DNA of 64,000 nucleotides from Halopseudomonas oceani. Its GTDB lineage: Bacteria; Pseudomonadota; Gammaproteobacteria; Pseudomonadales; Pseudomonadaceae. Location: the NCBI RefSeq assembly GCF_002903165.1, contig NZ_PPSK01000002.1, positions 124,001-188,000 of the forward strand, written 5' to 3'. The position numbers and the translations under genes were made by a program. How positions within the stretch are numbered: position 1 is the first letter of the stretch; each line of letters opens with the position of its first letter. Of the stretch, positions 1-9,968 are shown piece by piece. A model generated the notes under the pieces. That model saw only the letters and a list, made by a program, of their open reading frames with translations. It was not told the origin of the DNA and made no database searches.

Positions 1-116
1 GCGTCGATGCCTTGCGTCTTGTAATCGTGAAACTGGTAGTCGACACCGTGCTCGTCGAGCCAGGTGCGGGCCTTTTTCATGGTGTCGCAGGCCTTTATGC
101 CGTACAGGGTAATCAT
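1..116 (-). CDS. ArsC/Spx-family thioredoxin-fold reductase (YffB-like), N-terminal fragment
   Basis: The 38 visible residues begin [16 protein letters not shown] and continue into [12 protein letters not shown]. That is the N terminus of the small arsenate-reductase-like (ArsC/Spx/YffB) thioredoxin-fold family, with Cys10 at the usual redox position. The gene runs off the left edge of the window, so the rest of the fold and the C-terminal conserved residues cannot be checked. Its start lies only three bases beyond the dapC stop on the same strand, so the two are probably co-transcribed, with dapC upstream. YffB-like proteins do not generally reduce arsenate despite the name, and their substrate is unclear. 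The family call is fairly safe; a specific function is not. Confidence 0.75.
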   Translation of the reverse strand, partial: MITLYGIKACDTMKKARTWLDEHGVDYQFHDYKTQGID

Positions 117-119
117 GGC

Positions 120-1316
120 TTACAGGCTCCTGATGAAGTCGCGGATGCGTTCGGCCGCTTCAATACACTCGTCCAGCGGGGCGACCAGCGCCATGCGGAC
201 CCGTCCGGCGCCGGGATTATAACCATCAATTTCCCGTGACAGGTAACGTCCGGGCACCACGGCGACATTCTGCTCGGCCAGCAGGCGGGTAGTGAAGGTC
301 TCGTCGTCGATGGGTGTCTTGGGCCACAGGTAGAAACCGGCGTCGGGCCGTTCCACTTCCATCACGTCGCGGAGAATGGCAAGAACAGCGTCGAACTTGG
401 CCTGATACTGGGCGCGGTTGTCGGCTACGTGGGCCTCGTCATTCCAGGCGGCGATGCTGGCGATCTGGCTGTGGATCGGCATAGCGCAGCCGTGGTAGGT
501 GCGGTAGGTGAGATACGGCTTGAGCAGACTGGCGTCGCCGGCGACGAAGCCCGAGCGCAGCCCCGGCAGGTTGGAGCGCTTGGACAGGCTGTGGAACACC
601 ACGCAGCGGGCGTAGTCGTCACGGCCCATGGCGGCGCAGGCCTGCAGCAGACCGACCGGCGCTGGGCCGTCCGGGGCGTAGATTTCGCTGTAGCACTCGT
701 CCGAGGCGATGACGAAGTCGTACTGGTCGGCCAGCTTGATCAACTGCTGCAGGGTGTCCAGTGGAATGACCGCACCGGTCGGGTTGCCGGGCGTGCAGAT
801 AAATAGCAACTGGCAGCGCTGCCAGACGTTAGCCGGGACGGCGTTGAAATCCGGGATAAAACCGTTGCTGCCGTCGCAGGCCAGGTAGTGCGGCTCAACG
901 CCGGCCAGAAATGCCGCCCCTTCGTAGATTTGGTAGAAGGGGTTGGGGCTGACCACCAAGCCCTGCGGGTCACGGGCGATTAGTGCCTGGGTAAAGGAGA
1001 ACAGTGCTTCACGGGTGCCGTTGACCGGGATGATGTTGCCGTTGATATCCAGGCTGCCGTGTTTCAGCGCAAAGCGTTTGGTCAGCCAGTCGGTAATGCT
1101 CTGACGCAGCTCGGGCTTGCCCTGGGTAGTGGGGTAGACCGCGGCCTGATTGAGGTTGTCGGCCAGCGCCTGCAGCACGAACGGCGGCGACGGATGCTTG
1201 GGCTCGCCGATCGACAGCGAGATCGGGCGCAGGGCCGGGTTCGGGGTGACGTCGGCGATCAGGGCGCGCAGCTTTTCGAACGGGTAGGGCTGCAGGCGCT
1301 GCAGGTCGTGATTCAT
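120..1316 (-). CDS. dapC: Succinyldiaminopimelate aminotransferase, PLP-dependent
   Basis: A 398-residue class I/II aminotransferase (fold type I), cytosolic. It transfers an amino group from glutamate to N-succinyl-2-amino-6-oxopimelate in the lysine/diaminopimelate pathway. Visible motifs are the substrate-loop segment SIGEPKHPSP near residues 35-44, the CTPGNPTGAV turn near 174-183 with its PLP-contacting Asn, the DECYSEIY segment near 206-213, and the Schiff-base Lys246 in SLSKRSNLPGLR. Placement next to glnD matches the dapC-glnD arrangement of Pseudomonas, which separates it from generic aspartate aminotransferases. The start is nine bases from the glnD stop, and a GAGG element sits inside the end of glnD, so the pair is likely translationally linked. 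Confidence 0.92.
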   Translation of the reverse strand: MNHDLQRLQPYPFEKLRALIADVTPNPALRPISLSIGEPKHPSPPFVLQALADNLNQAAVYPTTQGKPELRQSITDWLTKRFALKHGSLDINGNIIPVNGTREALFSFTQALIARDPQGLVVSPNPFYQIYEGAAFLAGVEPHYLACDGSNGFIPDFNAVPANVWQRCQLLFICTPGNPTGAVIPLDTLQQLIKLADQYDFVIASDECYSEIYAPDGPAPVGLLQACAAMGRDDYARCVVFHSLSKRSNLPGLRSGFVAGDASLLKPYLTYRTYHGCAMPIHSQIASIAAWNDEAHVADNRAQYQAKFDAVLAILRDVMEVERPDAGFYLWPKTPIDDETFTTRLLAEQNVAVVPGRYLSREIDGYNPGAGRVRMALVAPLDECIEAAERIRDFIRSL

Positions 1317-1325
1317 GCGGTGTCC

Positions 1326-4028
1326 TCAGGGGCCGATGGCAATAGGGCTGCTGTACTCCTGGCCGGTCGGCTGGGTACTGCTGAGTGTGTCGATAATGGT
1401 TTGCTGCAGGCGCTCGCACAGTTGCGGGTCCGACAGTGCCTGGTTGTTGGCGTCGGTAATGACGAACACGTCGTCCACGCGCTCGCCCAAGGTAACGATC
1501 TTGGCGTTCTGCACGCTGATGTCGAAGTCGAGGAGGATGCGGCCCATGCGCGCCAGCAGGCCGGGCCGGTCCGGTGCACTCAACTCCAAAATGGTGTGCA
1601 GGCCGCTCGGGTCGTTGAAAATGGTGACCTCGGGCGCAAAGGCAAAGTGCTTGAGCTGACGCGGCACGCGGCGCTGAATGATGCTCGGGTAGGCGTCCGG
1701 GTCGGACAGGGCGTCGACCAGCCCCTGCTTGATCTGGCGGATCCGTTCGGGGTTTTCACCGATGGAGCCACCGTCAGAATCGAGCACGATGTAGGTGTCC
1801 AGGCTGAACTGGCTGGTCGAGGTAATGATGCGCGCATCCTGAATGCTCAGGTTGAGCTGATCCATCGCCGACACCGTCGCCGCGAACAGGTCGTTCTGCT
1901 CCGGGGTATAGATGAAGATCTGAGTGGCGCCCTCGAATTCGCGTTGGGCGGTTTCCTTGATCAGCACCAGCGGACCGTGGCGGTCGTTGTGCTGGACGAT
2001 CGCCTCGGTATGCCAGGCCACATCGCTGGCAGTGTGGCGCAGGAAATAGTCCTCACCCAGCTCTGACCAGAGGTCCTCGGCATCCTCTTCCTCGATGCCG
2101 TTGCGCACCAGAATATCGAGTGCTGCCTGCTGGGTCTGGTGGATGTGCTCTTCGCGGTCCGGCGGGTTGTCCAGGCCTCGGCGCAGGGCGCGCTTGGTCT
2201 CGGTATACAGCTGGCGCAGCAAGGACGCGCGCCAGGAGTTCCACAGCGTCGGGTTGGTCGCGTTGATGTCGGCGATGGTCAGCACGTAGAGGTAGTCGAG
2301 TCGCACTTGGTTGCCGACCCGGGTGGCAAAGTCGTGAATCTCCAGTGGGTCGGAAATGTCCTTGCGCTGGGCGGTGGTGGACATCAGCAGATGGTTTTCC
2401 ACCAGCCAACTGACCAGGTGGGTATCCCAAGCTGGCAGGTGGTGGCGGGTGCAGAACAGTTCGGCGTCGACCGCGCCCAGCTCGGAGTGGTCGCCGCCGC
2501 GGCCCTTGGCGATGTCGTGGTACAGCCCCGCCATGTAAAGCAGATCCGGTTTGGGCAGGCGGCAGAAGATACGCCAAGCCAGGGGGTACTTGTCCTGGTA
2601 TTCGGGGCGGTTCAGTTTGCGCAGGTGCTTGATCAGATTCAGGGTGTGCGCATCGACCGTGTAAATGTGGAACAGGTCGTGCTGCATCTGGCCGACGATC
2701 TTGCCGAACTCGGGCAGGTAGCGGCCGAGAATGCCGTAGCGGTTCATCCGCCGCAGGTTGCGGTGGATGCCTTCCTTGCAACGGAACAGCTCGATAAACA
2801 GACTGGTATTGCGGATGTCACTGCGGAAGTCGTCATCGATCAGGTGGCGATGGTCGCGCAGCAAGCGGATGGTGTCGGCGCGCACGCCGCGAATTTCCGG
2901 ATGCTGAGCCATCAGCAGGAAAATTTCGAGGATGGCGAATGGGGTACGCTTGAAAACGTTCGGGTTGGTTACCTCAATGTAATGGTTGCGTACCTGGAAG
3001 CGGCTGTTGAGGGGGCGAATATCCGCCGCCTCGGCGTTGCGCAGCAGAATTTCCTCGAAGTGCTGCATCAGCAGATCGTTCAGCTCGGACAGTGACATCA
3101 CCACCCGGTAGTACTTCTGCATGAAGCGCTCGACCGCCAGCTTACTGTCGGTTCCCTCGTAGCCCAGCACCTTGGCAAGGGCGCGCTGGTGATCGAACAG
3201 CAGACGGTCCTCGGCGCGCCCGGCCAGTGTGTGCAGGGCAAAGCGGACTTTCCACAGAAAGGCGCGCCCGGAATCGAGAATGCGGTACTCGGGCTCGTTC
3301 AGAAAGCCCTGCTGTACCAGTTCGCTCAGATCGTTGGTGCCGAAGTGGCGCAGTGCAACCCAGGCAATGGTCTGGATGTCGCGCAGACCGCCGGGTGAGC
3401 TTTTGACGTTGGGTTCGAGGTTGTATTCGGTGTCGTTGAACTTGGCATGCCGGGCGTGTTGCTCGGCACGCTTGGCGCGGAAAAACTCCGCGTCAGTCCA
3501 CATGTGGCTGGTATCGATTGCCTGCATCATGTCCTGACGCAAGGCCTCATCGCCTGCAAGGGTGCGCGACTCCATCAGGTTGGTAATCACCGTCAGGTCG
3601 GCGCGGGCCTCGTGTTGACACTCCTCGATGCTGCGTACGCTCTGGCCCACCTCCAGACCGACGTCCCAGAGCAGCATGAGGAAGGCCTCAATCGACTCGC
3701 GGAACGGTTCGGCGTCGCCGCGCAACAGGATCAGCAGGTCGATATCCGAGTGCGGATGCAGCTCGCCGCGCCCATAACCACCGACCGCCAGCAGGGCGAT
3801 GCCCGGGTCACCAGCGCAGGGCAGCCGTGCCCACGCCTGCTGCAATATCTGATCGGTAAACCAGGCGCGCTCGTGGATCAGCTGATGAATATCGCGCCCT
3901 TCCTGAAAGCGTTGAGCGATCAGTGTGTCGGCCTGGCGAATGGCCTTCTTGAAGGCGGCTATGGGGCTACTCTTGAGTGCCAGCTCTGCCTGGAACTGGC
4001 CCGGATCGAAAAGCGCGTCATCCATCAT
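1326..4028 (-). CDS. glnD: Bifunctional PII uridylyltransferase / uridylyl-removing enzyme
   Basis: At 900 residues this is the usual length of GlnD, the glutamine sensor that uridylylates PII (GlnB/GlnK) when nitrogen is short and removes UMP when glutamine is plentiful. The domains appear in family order. The nucleotidyltransferase motif [15 protein letters not shown] lies at about 83-97, with the metal-binding Asp pair 95/97. An HD hydrolase domain with [13 protein letters not shown] lies near 505-520. Two C-terminal ACT domains follow, starting near 700 ([12 protein letters not shown]) and 810 ([16 protein letters not shown]). All key residues seen are intact. It lies between map (49 bases upstream) and dapC, all on the minus strand. 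A start one codon later (MDDALF) is equally possible. Confidence 0.96.
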   Translation of the reverse strand: MMDDALFDPGQFQAELALKSSPIAAFKKAIRQADTLIAQRFQEGRDIHQLIHERAWFTDQILQQAWARLPCAGDPGIALLAVGGYGRGELHPHSDIDLLILLRGDAEPFRESIEAFLMLLWDVGLEVGQSVRSIEECQHEARADLTVITNLMESRTLAGDEALRQDMMQAIDTSHMWTDAEFFRAKRAEQHARHAKFNDTEYNLEPNVKSSPGGLRDIQTIAWVALRHFGTNDLSELVQQGFLNEPEYRILDSGRAFLWKVRFALHTLAGRAEDRLLFDHQRALAKVLGYEGTDSKLAVERFMQKYYRVVMSLSELNDLLMQHFEEILLRNAEAADIRPLNSRFQVRNHYIEVTNPNVFKRTPFAILEIFLLMAQHPEIRGVRADTIRLLRDHRHLIDDDFRSDIRNTSLFIELFRCKEGIHRNLRRMNRYGILGRYLPEFGKIVGQMQHDLFHIYTVDAHTLNLIKHLRKLNRPEYQDKYPLAWRIFCRLPKPDLLYMAGLYHDIAKGRGGDHSELGAVDAELFCTRHHLPAWDTHLVSWLVENHLLMSTTAQRKDISDPLEIHDFATRVGNQVRLDYLYVLTIADINATNPTLWNSWRASLLRQLYTETKRALRRGLDNPPDREEHIHQTQQAALDILVRNGIEEEDAEDLWSELGEDYFLRHTASDVAWHTEAIVQHNDRHGPLVLIKETAQREFEGATQIFIYTPEQNDLFAATVSAMDQLNLSIQDARIITSTSQFSLDTYIVLDSDGGSIGENPERIRQIKQGLVDALSDPDAYPSIIQRRVPRQLKHFAFAPEVTIFNDPSGLHTILELSAPDRPGLLARMGRILLDFDISVQNAKIVTLGERVDDVFVITDANNQALSDPQLCERLQQTIIDTLSSTQPTGQEYSSPIAIGP

Positions 4029-4077
4029 TTCAGTTCCTCGGCAGGTCGGTTTGGCCGGACAGCGAATCAGTCGCCGG

Positions 4078-4866
4078 TTAGCGGAAGGTTTCGTCGCTAC
4101 GCAGGGTCAGCACTTCGTAACCGTCGGCCGTGACGAGAATGGTATGTTCCCACTGTGCAGAGAGCTTGCGATCCTTGGTGATCGCTGTCCAGTTGTCGCC
4201 CAGCAGGCGGGTTTCCGGGCGGCCCTGGTTGATCATCGGTTCAATGGTAAAGGTCATGCCTTCTTGCAATTCCATGCCGGTGCCAGCGCGGCCGTAGTGC
4301 AGAATCTGCGGCTCCTCGTGGAACACCTTGCCGATACCGTGACCGCAGTACTCGCGTACCACGCTGTAGCGGTTGGCGTGGGCATGCTCCTGAATGACTG
4401 CGCCAATGTCGCCGAGGCGGGCGCCAGGGCGTACTACTTCGATGCCTTTATACATGCACTCCTGGGTGACGCGGCTCAGGCGTTCGACCCACTCGGCTAC
4501 CTCGCCAACCATGAACATCTTGCTGGTATCGCCGTGGTAGCCGTCCTTGATCACAGTGACGTCAATATTCAGCGCGTCGCCATTCTTTAGCGGCTTGTCG
4601 TTCGGGATGCCGTGGCAGACCACGTGATTGATGGAGGTGCAGATGGACTTGGGGAAGGGCATGCGACCGGGTGCGCCGCCGTAGTTGAGCGGGGCCGGAA
4701 TGGCGTTCTGGATGTTGACGATGTAGTCGTGGCAGAGGGTATTGAGTTCGTCGGTGGTGACACCTGGCTTGACGTACTCACCGATCATTTCCAGAACCTC
4801 GGCCGCGAGGCGGCCGGCAACCCGCATGCCGGCAATGTCTTCGGCGGTCTTGATGGTAACGGTCAT
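4078..4866 (-). CDS. map: Type I methionine aminopeptidase
   Basis: A 262-residue cytosolic metallopeptidase that removes the initiator Met from nascent proteins. The pita-bread-fold ligands can be picked out: Asp102 in NIDVTV, Asp113 in HGDTS, His176 in YCGHGIG, Glu209 in TIEPM and Glu240 in QWEHT, plus the substrate His85 in VVCHGIP. I chose the internal start [11 protein letters not shown] because the first 16 codons of the longer frame are unlike the family and this start gives the normal length. The gene diverges from rpsB across a 283-base promoter region, as in other gammaproteobacteria. Confidence 0.95.
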   Translation of the reverse strand: MTVTIKTAEDIAGMRVAGRLAAEVLEMIGEYVKPGVTTDELNTLCHDYIVNIQNAIPAPLNYGGAPGRMPFPKSICTSINHVVCHGIPNDKPLKNGDALNIDVTVIKDGYHGDTSKMFMVGEVAEWVERLSRVTQECMYKGIEVVRPGARLGDIGAVIQEHAHANRYSVVREYCGHGIGKVFHEEPQILHYGRAGTGMELQEGMTFTIEPMINQGRPETRLLGDNWTAITKDRKLSAQWEHTILVTADGYEVLTLRSDETFR

Positions 4867-4979
4867 GGCTGGATTCTCTTGATTGGGCGCCGGCTGGCGC
4901 CAGTGGACAAACACGGGATTCTATCAGACCTGCGCGGCGCTGTTGAGCGGGCCGTGTGTCGCCTGCCACCCGGCAGTGC

Positions 4980-5008
4980 TTTATTCGCATCTGGCGATAT
5001 GGTATAAA
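4980..5008 (+). promoter_or_regulatory. Predicted sigma-70 promoter for rpsB-tsf
   Basis: A TATAAA box at 5003-5008 is preceded at 17 bases by TTTATT (4980-4985), a weak match to the -35 consensus. It lies about 140 bases before the rpsB start, leaving room for the long untranslated leader typical of rpsB. It sits in the map/rpsB divergent region. The -10 is convincing and the -35 is poor, so the exact start point is inferred. Confidence 0.5.
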
Positions 5009-5044
5009 GCGCCCCGCTGAGAAAAGAGTCGTCAGATTCGCTCG

Positions 5045-5149
5045 GCATTTACCTTAAAAACCGCACACGTATCGACACGGTGTCCTGGGTGCCCTTCGGG
5101 GTTGGATGCTGGGATGCGTGGAGGCCCAACCCGACTTACTGGAGTTATC
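5045..5149 (+). promoter_or_regulatory. rpsB mRNA leader, probable S2-binding autoregulatory element
   Basis: The roughly 100-base leader can fold in two ways. One is a small UUCG-capped hairpin at 5092-5101 (CCC-TTCG-GGG). The other is a longer pairing of GGGTTGG at 5099-5105 with CCAACCC at 5126-5132. The two share bases, so they compete. In Escherichia coli the rpsB leader is bound by free ribosomal protein S2, which represses rpsB-tsf, and related structured leaders occur across gammaproteobacteria. Position and general form fit that element. The match is by recollection of its form, not by covariance scoring. Confidence 0.55.
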
Positions 5150-5887
5150 ATGACCCAAGTTTCTATGCGTGACATGCTGAAGGCCGGTGCGCACTTCGGC
5201 CACCAGACCCGTTACTGGAACCCGAAAATGGGCAAATACATTTTCGGCGCTCGTAACAAGATTCACATTATCAACCTGGAAAAGACCATGCCGATGTTCC
5301 ACGAAGCCCTGAGCTTTGTGGAAAAACTGGCTGCCGGCAAGAACAAGATCCTGTTCGTTGGCACCAAGCGCGCTGCCAGCAAGATTGTTGCTGATGAAGC
5401 GAGCCGTGCTGGTCAGCCCTATGTTGATCACCGCTGGCTCGGCGGCATGCTGACCAACTACAAAACCATCCGTCAGTCCATCAAGCGTCTGCGTGACCTG
5501 GAGACTCAGTCTCAGGACGGCACCTTCGCCAAGCTGACCAAGAAAGAAGCGCTGATGCGTTCGCGCGATCTGGAAAAACTGGATCGTAGCCTGGGTGGTA
5601 TCAAGGATATGGGCGGTCTGCCTGATGCTCTGTTCGTTATCGACGTCGAGCACGAGCGCATCGCGATCACCGAAGCCAACAAGCTGGGTATCCCGGTTAT
5701 TGGCATCGTTGATACCAACAGCAGCCCGGACGGTGTTGATTTCGTTATCCCCGGTAACGACGACGCCATCCGCGCCATCAAGCTGTACGCTGCCGCCATG
5801 GCTGACGCAGTAATGCGCGGCAAAGGCAACGCTGGTGCTGCTGACGAGTTCGTAGAAGAAGCTGCTCCGGAAGCCTCTGAAGGCTAA
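5150..5887 (+). CDS. rpsB: 30S ribosomal protein S2
   Basis: A 245-residue protein with the S2 N terminus [17 protein letters not shown], then [11 protein letters not shown] and the HIINLEKT and [12 protein letters not shown] blocks that define the family. It binds the 30S body next to S1 and is needed for translation initiation. I chose the ATG preceded by GGAG; the frame extends 16 codons further upstream but without S2 similarity. It begins the rpsB-tsf transcription unit, with a strong terminator between the two genes that probably makes S2 mRNA more abundant than tsf mRNA. The C-terminal 20 residues are Ala/Glu-rich, as is common in pseudomonads. Confidence 0.98.
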   Translation: MTQVSMRDMLKAGAHFGHQTRYWNPKMGKYIFGARNKIHIINLEKTMPMFHEALSFVEKLAAGKNKILFVGTKRAASKIVADEASRAGQPYVDHRWLGGMLTNYKTIRQSIKRLRDLETQSQDGTFAKLTKKEALMRSRDLEKLDRSLGGIKDMGGLPDALFVIDVEHERIAITEANKLGIPVIGIVDTNSSPDGVDFVIPGNDDAIRAIKLYAAAMADAVMRGKGNAGAADEFVEEAAPEASEG

Positions 5888-5914
5888 GGTGCATACGGCT
5901 GATTTGTTGCCGTA

Positions 5915-5943
5915 GCAAAAAGGGGGCGATGCCCCCTTTTTGC
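5915..5943 (+). terminator. Intrinsic terminator or attenuator between rpsB and tsf
   Basis: A perfect 13-bp stem (GCAAAAAGGGGGC at 5915-5927 with its complement at 5931-5943) closes a three-base GAT loop. The T run forms part of the descending arm. It lies 28 bases after the rpsB stop. Partial read-through here would set the rpsB to tsf ratio. The A-tract and T-tract symmetry would let it act on either strand. Confidence 0.85.
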
Positions 5944-6025
5944 AATGTGTTTACCGCAAGATGATTTGTTGCTTCCTGCTGATTATCGGAAGCAGGAACT
6001 AATCCAGTTATGTGAGGAAGAATCC

Positions 6026-6895
6026 ATGGCAGAAGTTACTGCAGCACTGGTCAAAGAACTGCGCGAGCGCACCGGTCAGGGCATGATGGAGTGCAAGAAG
6101 GCACTGGTTGCCGCTGAAGGTGATATCGAAAAGGCCATCGACGACATGCGTGCTTCCGGCGCCATTAAGGCAGCCAAGAAAGCCGGCAACATCGCCGCTG
6201 AAGGCTCCATCGCTGTCAAGGTCGCGGCTGACAACAAGTCCGCGGTCATCATCGAAGTCAACTCTCAGACCGACTTCCTGGCTCTTCAGGACGACTTCAA
6301 GGCATTCGTTGCTGCCAGTCTGGAAAAGGCTGTTGAAGCTGGTTACACCGACGCGGCACCGCTGATCGCTGATCAGGAAGCTGCGCGTGAGGCGCTGGTT
6401 GCCAAGACGGGCGAGAACGTCAACATCCGTCGCCTGACCCGCGTTGAAGGTGATGTAGTTGGTGCTTACCTGCACGGTCACCGCATTGGTGTTGTCGTTA
6501 CCCTGAACGGTGGTAGCGAAGAGCTGGCCCGTGATATCGCCATGCACGTTGCTGCCAGCAATCCGCAGTTCCTGGATGCCTCTCAGGTGTCTGAAGAAGC
6601 GATTGCCAAAGAGAAGGAAATCTTCCTGGCTCTGAATGCTGACAAGATCGCCGGCAAGCCGGAAAACATTGTTGAGAACATGATCAAAGGTCGTATCAAC
6701 AAGTTCGTTTCCGAAGGTAGCCTGGTTGAGCAGCCTTTCGTCAAGGATCCGGACGTCAAGGTTGGCGAGCTGGCCAAGAAAGCCGGTGCTGAAGTGGTTT
6801 CCTTCGTGCGCTTCGAAGTGGGTGAGGGCATCGAGCGTGCCGAAACCGACTTTGCTGCCGAAGTTGCTGCCCAGTTGGCTGCTGCCAAGCAGTAA
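6026..6895 (+). CDS. tsf: Translation elongation factor Ts
   Basis: A 289-residue guanine-nucleotide exchange factor for EF-Tu. The N-terminal UBA-like module reads LVKELRERTGQGMMECKKAL, and the signature SQTDFLALQDDF follows near residue 80. The start is the ATG of MAEVTAALVK, preceded by a GAGGAAG-type ribosome site; the frame's 27 upstream codons are not family-like. It is second in the rpsB-tsf unit, after the intergenic hairpin, and is followed by its own terminator before pyrH. This is a standard highly expressed core gene. Confidence 0.98.
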   Translation: MAEVTAALVKELRERTGQGMMECKKALVAAEGDIEKAIDDMRASGAIKAAKKAGNIAAEGSIAVKVAADNKSAVIIEVNSQTDFLALQDDFKAFVAASLEKAVEAGYTDAAPLIADQEAAREALVAKTGENVNIRRLTRVEGDVVGAYLHGHRIGVVVTLNGGSEELARDIAMHVAASNPQFLDASQVSEEAIAKEKEIFLALNADKIAGKPENIVENMIKGRINKFVSEGSLVEQPFVKDPDVKVGELAKKAGAEVVSFVRFEVGEGIERAETDFAAEVAAQLAAAKQ

Positions 6896-6962
6896 TACGC
6901 TATAGTGCACGCTGACCGGTGCACCGTCCCTGCTGTTCGGTGGGGGCGACAAGGTTGATCCG

Positions 6963-6996
6963 AGAGGCTTCCCGCGCAGGCGTGAAGCCTCTTTTT
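6963..6996 (+). terminator. Intrinsic terminator after tsf
   Basis: A 9-bp perfect stem (AGAGGCTTC at 6963-6971 with GAAGCCTCT at 6984-6992) is followed directly by a run of T. It ends the rpsB-tsf unit 67 bases after the tsf stop. pyrH therefore probably has its own promoter in 6997-7081. Confidence 0.85.
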
Positions 6997-7081
6997 CAAG
7001 AAATACTGAACAAGTTTGCGCCCGCGTGGTCTGGGTGAAACTCGTTGAGTATTTCTCCCTTCCAGTCCAGGAGATTCAGAC

Positions 7082-7816
7082 ATGGCCCAGGTGCCCAGTA
7101 GCCGCCAACCCAAGTACAAGCGCATTCTTCTCAAGCTCAGCGGTGAAGCGCTGATGGGAACCGAGGATTTCGGTATCGATCCCAAGGTGCTGGATCGGAT
7201 GGCGCTGGAAATCGGTCAGCTGATCGGGATTGGTGTTCAGGTTGGCCTGGTTATTGGTGGTGGCAACCTGTTCCGTGGCTCGGCGCTCAGCGCTGCTGGT
7301 ATGGATCGTGTTACCGGTGACCATATGGGCATGCTGGCGACGGTAATGAATGCGCTGGCGATGCGCGACTCGCTTGAGCGCTCCAATATCCAGACGCGTG
7401 TGATGTCAGCCATCACCATGGAAGGCGTGACCGAGCATTATGATCGTCGCAAGGCAATGCGCTACCTCGCTGGTGGTGACGTGGTAATATTCTCCGCCGG
7501 CACGGGTAACCCCTTCTTCACTACCGATACGGCAGCCTGTCTGCGCGGTATCGAGGTCGATGCCGATCTGGTGCTCAAGGCGACCAAGGTAGATGGCGTG
7601 TATAACGCCGATCCGATGAAAGATCCGAACGCCGAGCGTTTCGACAAGCTCAGCTATGACCAGGTGCTGGATCTCAAGCTTGAAGTTATGGACTTGACGG
7701 CAATCTGCCTGATCCGTGACCACAATATGCCCCTGCGGGTGTTTAACATGAACAAACCAGGCGCGTTGCTCAATGCAGTTGTTGGCAGCGCCGAAGGAAC
7801 ACTGATTGAGGGTTGA
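7082..7816 (+). CDS. pyrH: UMP kinase
   Basis: A 244-residue hexameric amino-acid-kinase-fold enzyme that phosphorylates UMP to UDP, the first dedicated step from UMP to UTP and CTP. Visible family blocks are [11 protein letters not shown] at 15-25, [10 protein letters not shown] near 57-66, the [15 protein letters not shown] segment, and [16 protein letters not shown] near 141-156. It begins the co-directional run pyrH-frr-uppS-cdsA-dxr and is separated from frr by only three bases. pyrG, which acts two steps later, lies 18 kb downstream on the same strand. Confidence 0.97.
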   Translation: MAQVPSSRQPKYKRILLKLSGEALMGTEDFGIDPKVLDRMALEIGQLIGIGVQVGLVIGGGNLFRGSALSAAGMDRVTGDHMGMLATVMNALAMRDSLERSNIQTRVMSAITMEGVTEHYDRRKAMRYLAGGDVVIFSAGTGNPFFTTDTAACLRGIEVDADLVLKATKVDGVYNADPMKDPNAERFDKLSYDQVLDLKLEVMDLTAICLIRDHNMPLRVFNMNKPGALLNAVVGSAEGTLIEG

Positions 7817-7819
7817 GTA

Positions 7820-8377
7820 ATGATCAACGAAATCAAGCAAGACGCGCAGGAGCGCATGAAGAAGTCCGTCGAAGCGCTGGAACATGCGTTCGCCAAGATT
7901 CGTACCGGTCGCGCTCACCCGGCTCTGCTGGACAGCGTCATGGTGTCTTATTACGGTTCTGATACGCCGCTGCGTCAGGTCGCCAACGTTATCGTTGAAG
8001 ACTCGCGTACGCTGGCGCTGAGCGTATTCGACAAGGGCATGATTCAGGCCGTCGAGAAGGCCATCATGACGTCGGATCTGGGTCTTAACCCGGCTACCTC
8101 CGGCACCACTATTCGGGTGCCCATGCCGGCGCTGACCGAGGAAACCCGCAAGGGGTATACCAAGCAGGCTCGGGCAGAAGCCGAGGGTGGCCGCGTAGCG
8201 GTGCGTAACATCCGTCGTGACGCCCTGAGCCAGCTGAAGGATCTGCAGAAAGAGAAGGAAATCAGCGAAGACGAAGAGCGCCGCGCGGCGGACGACGTGC
8301 AGAAGCTGACTGACAAGTTCATCGCCGAAATCGACAAGGCGCTGGAAGTGAAAGAAAAGGACCTGATGGCCATCTGA
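7820..8377 (+). CDS. frr: Ribosome recycling factor
   Basis: At 185 residues this is the exact family length. RRF works with EF-G to split the post-termination ribosome. The diagnostic N terminus [20 protein letters not shown] and the [15 protein letters not shown] segment with the tRNA-mimicry arm are clear. The C-terminal helix carrying [24 protein letters not shown] is cut here only in quotation, not in sequence. It sits three bases after pyrH and 23 before uppS. Confidence 0.98.
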   Translation: MINEIKQDAQERMKKSVEALEHAFAKIRTGRAHPALLDSVMVSYYGSDTPLRQVANVIVEDSRTLALSVFDKGMIQAVEKAIMTSDLGLNPATSGTTIRVPMPALTEETRKGYTKQARAEAEGGRVAVRNIRRDALSQLKDLQKEKEISEDEERRAADDVQKLTDKFIAEIDKALEVKEKDLMAI

Positions 8378-8400
8378 GGCCATTGGTGACCTGCTTCCCC

Positions 8401-9153
8401 ATGAACAAAAAAAATCCTGCTGGAAGCCCGGCCGTGGTTCCCCGTCATATTGCTATCATCATGGATGGCAACAATCGCTGGGCTCGCAAGCGCCTTATGC
8501 CCGGTGTCGCCGGGCATAAGGCGGGTGTCGATGCCGTCAAGGCGATGATCGAGGTCTGCGTCGAAGACGGGGTCGAAGTACTGACGCTGTTCGCTTTCTC
8601 CAGTGAAAACTGGCAGCGCCCCGAGGAAGAGGTCGGTGCGCTGATGGAGCTGTTTCTCGGCGCGCTGCGCCGTGAAGTTCGCAAGCTGGGCGAGAACGGC
8701 GTGCGCTTGCGTATCATTGGTGATCGCAGTCGCTTCTCTCGCGACATTCAGCAGGCAATGGCCGACGCTGAGCAGCAGACGGCGCATTGCTCCCGTCTGA
8801 CCCTTGTTGTGGCCGCCAATTATGGTGGGCAGTGGGATATGGCGCAGGCGGCCCGAAGTCTGGCTGAGGATGTGGCGCGTGGCGAGCGCATGCCGGGCTC
8901 CATTGACGAGCAGGCTATTGAGCAGCGCCTGAGCACTTCGGGCCTGCCGCTGCCGGATCTGTGTATTCGTACCGGGGGCGAAAAGCGCATCAGCAACTTC
9001 CTGTTGTGGCAGCTGGCATACGCCGAGCTGTATTTCTCCGACCTTTACTGGCCCGACTTCAAGCAGGCAGCCCTGCGCGATGCGATGCATGACTTCGCGG
9101 GTCGTCAACGCCGATTCGGCAAAACCAGCGAGCAAATTGCGGCGGAGTCCTGA
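8401..9153 (+). CDS. uppS: Undecaprenyl (di-trans,poly-cis) diphosphate synthase
   Basis: A 250-residue cis-prenyltransferase that extends farnesyl diphosphate with eight isopentenyl units to make the lipid carrier for peptidoglycan and O-antigen. The catalytic Asp lies in IIMDGNNRWARKR near residues 19-31, the ENWQRPEEEV block follows near 75, and the C-terminal motif LRTGGEKRISNFLLWQ appears as IRTGGEKRISNFLLWQ. I prefer the ATG at 8401 over an in-frame TTG six codons earlier. The stop overlaps the cdsA start by one base. Together with dxr and ispD in this window it spans several isoprenoid steps. Confidence 0.96.
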   Translation: MNKKNPAGSPAVVPRHIAIIMDGNNRWARKRLMPGVAGHKAGVDAVKAMIEVCVEDGVEVLTLFAFSSENWQRPEEEVGALMELFLGALRREVRKLGENGVRLRIIGDRSRFSRDIQQAMADAEQQTAHCSRLTLVVAANYGGQWDMAQAARSLAEDVARGERMPGSIDEQAIEQRLSTSGLPLPDLCIRTGGEKRISNFLLWQLAYAELYFSDLYWPDFKQAALRDAMHDFAGRQRRFGKTSEQIAAES

Positions 9154-9968
9154 TGCTGAAGCAACGGGTAATTACAGGTGTCATTCTGGCGGTGATTGCC
9201 GTTTCAGGCTTTGTCGGCTTGCAGGGTGCTTGGTTTGCGGCGTTTATCGGCGCGGTGGTGATGTTGGCTGCCTGGGAGTGGATGCGACTGTGCGGCGAAA
9301 GTCGTCAAGGCGGCCGGGTCGTCTATGCGGCTACCCTCGGCCTGTTCATGGTTGGGCTGTATCGCGATGCGCCTGCCATCATCTTCTTTGTTGCACCGGC
9401 GCTGGTTTGGTGGTGCATGGCGACGGTTATGATTTTGCGCTACCCGAACGGCAGCGGATTGTGGCGTGGCAGTTTCCTGCGACAGTTGTTTGGTCTACTG
9501 ATCCTGCTGCCAGCCTGGGCAGGGGTGGTCTGGTTGCGGGCTCAGGAGCATGGCTTGTGGATGCTGCTGGGGCTCGCTGTGCTGGTATTTGGTGCTGATA
9601 TCGGCGCCTATTTTGCTGGCAAGGCCTTTGGTCGCAACAAACTGCTGCCCGCTGTCAGTCCGGGCAAGACCCGCGAGGGGTTGCTCGGCGGTATGCTGTT
9701 GAGCCTGTCGTTGGCGCTGGCTGCGATGCTGTATCTGGGCTGGGGTTTGCAATCCATTGTTCTTGGTCTTGCGGGTGCCGCCCTGGTGGTGCTGATCTCT
9801 GTGGTTGGTGATCTGACCGAGAGTCTGTTCAAGCGTGAAGCCGGGCTGAAGGACAGCAGTAACCTGCTGCCGGGTCATGGTGGGGTGCTGGATCGTATCG
9901 ACAGCCTGACTGCTGCGATTCCGCTGTATGTTGGGGTCTGGCTGGTGCTCGGGAGCCGTCTGGCGTGA
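9153..9968 (+). CDS. cdsA: Phosphatidate cytidylyltransferase (CDP-diglyceride synthase)
   Basis: A 271-residue polytopic inner-membrane enzyme that makes CDP-diacylglycerol from CTP and phosphatidic acid. I count about seven to eight hydrophobic segments. The C-terminal family signature [18 protein letters not shown] near 225-242 and the GVLDRIDSL segment right after it are intact. Its start overlaps the uppS stop by one base (TGATG), and its end overlaps the dxr start by four, so the three genes are translationally coupled. Confidence 0.96.
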   Translation: MLKQRVITGVILAVIAVSGFVGLQGAWFAAFIGAVVMLAAWEWMRLCGESRQGGRVVYAATLGLFMVGLYRDAPAIIFFVAPALVWWCMATVMILRYPNGSGLWRGSFLRQLFGLLILLPAWAGVVWLRAQEHGLWMLLGLAVLVFGADIGAYFAGKAFGRNKLLPAVSPGKTREGLLGGMLLSLSLALAAMLYLGWGLQSIVLGLAGAALVVLISVVGDLTESLFKREAGLKDSSNLLPGHGGVLDRIDSLTAAIPLYVGVWLVLGSRLA

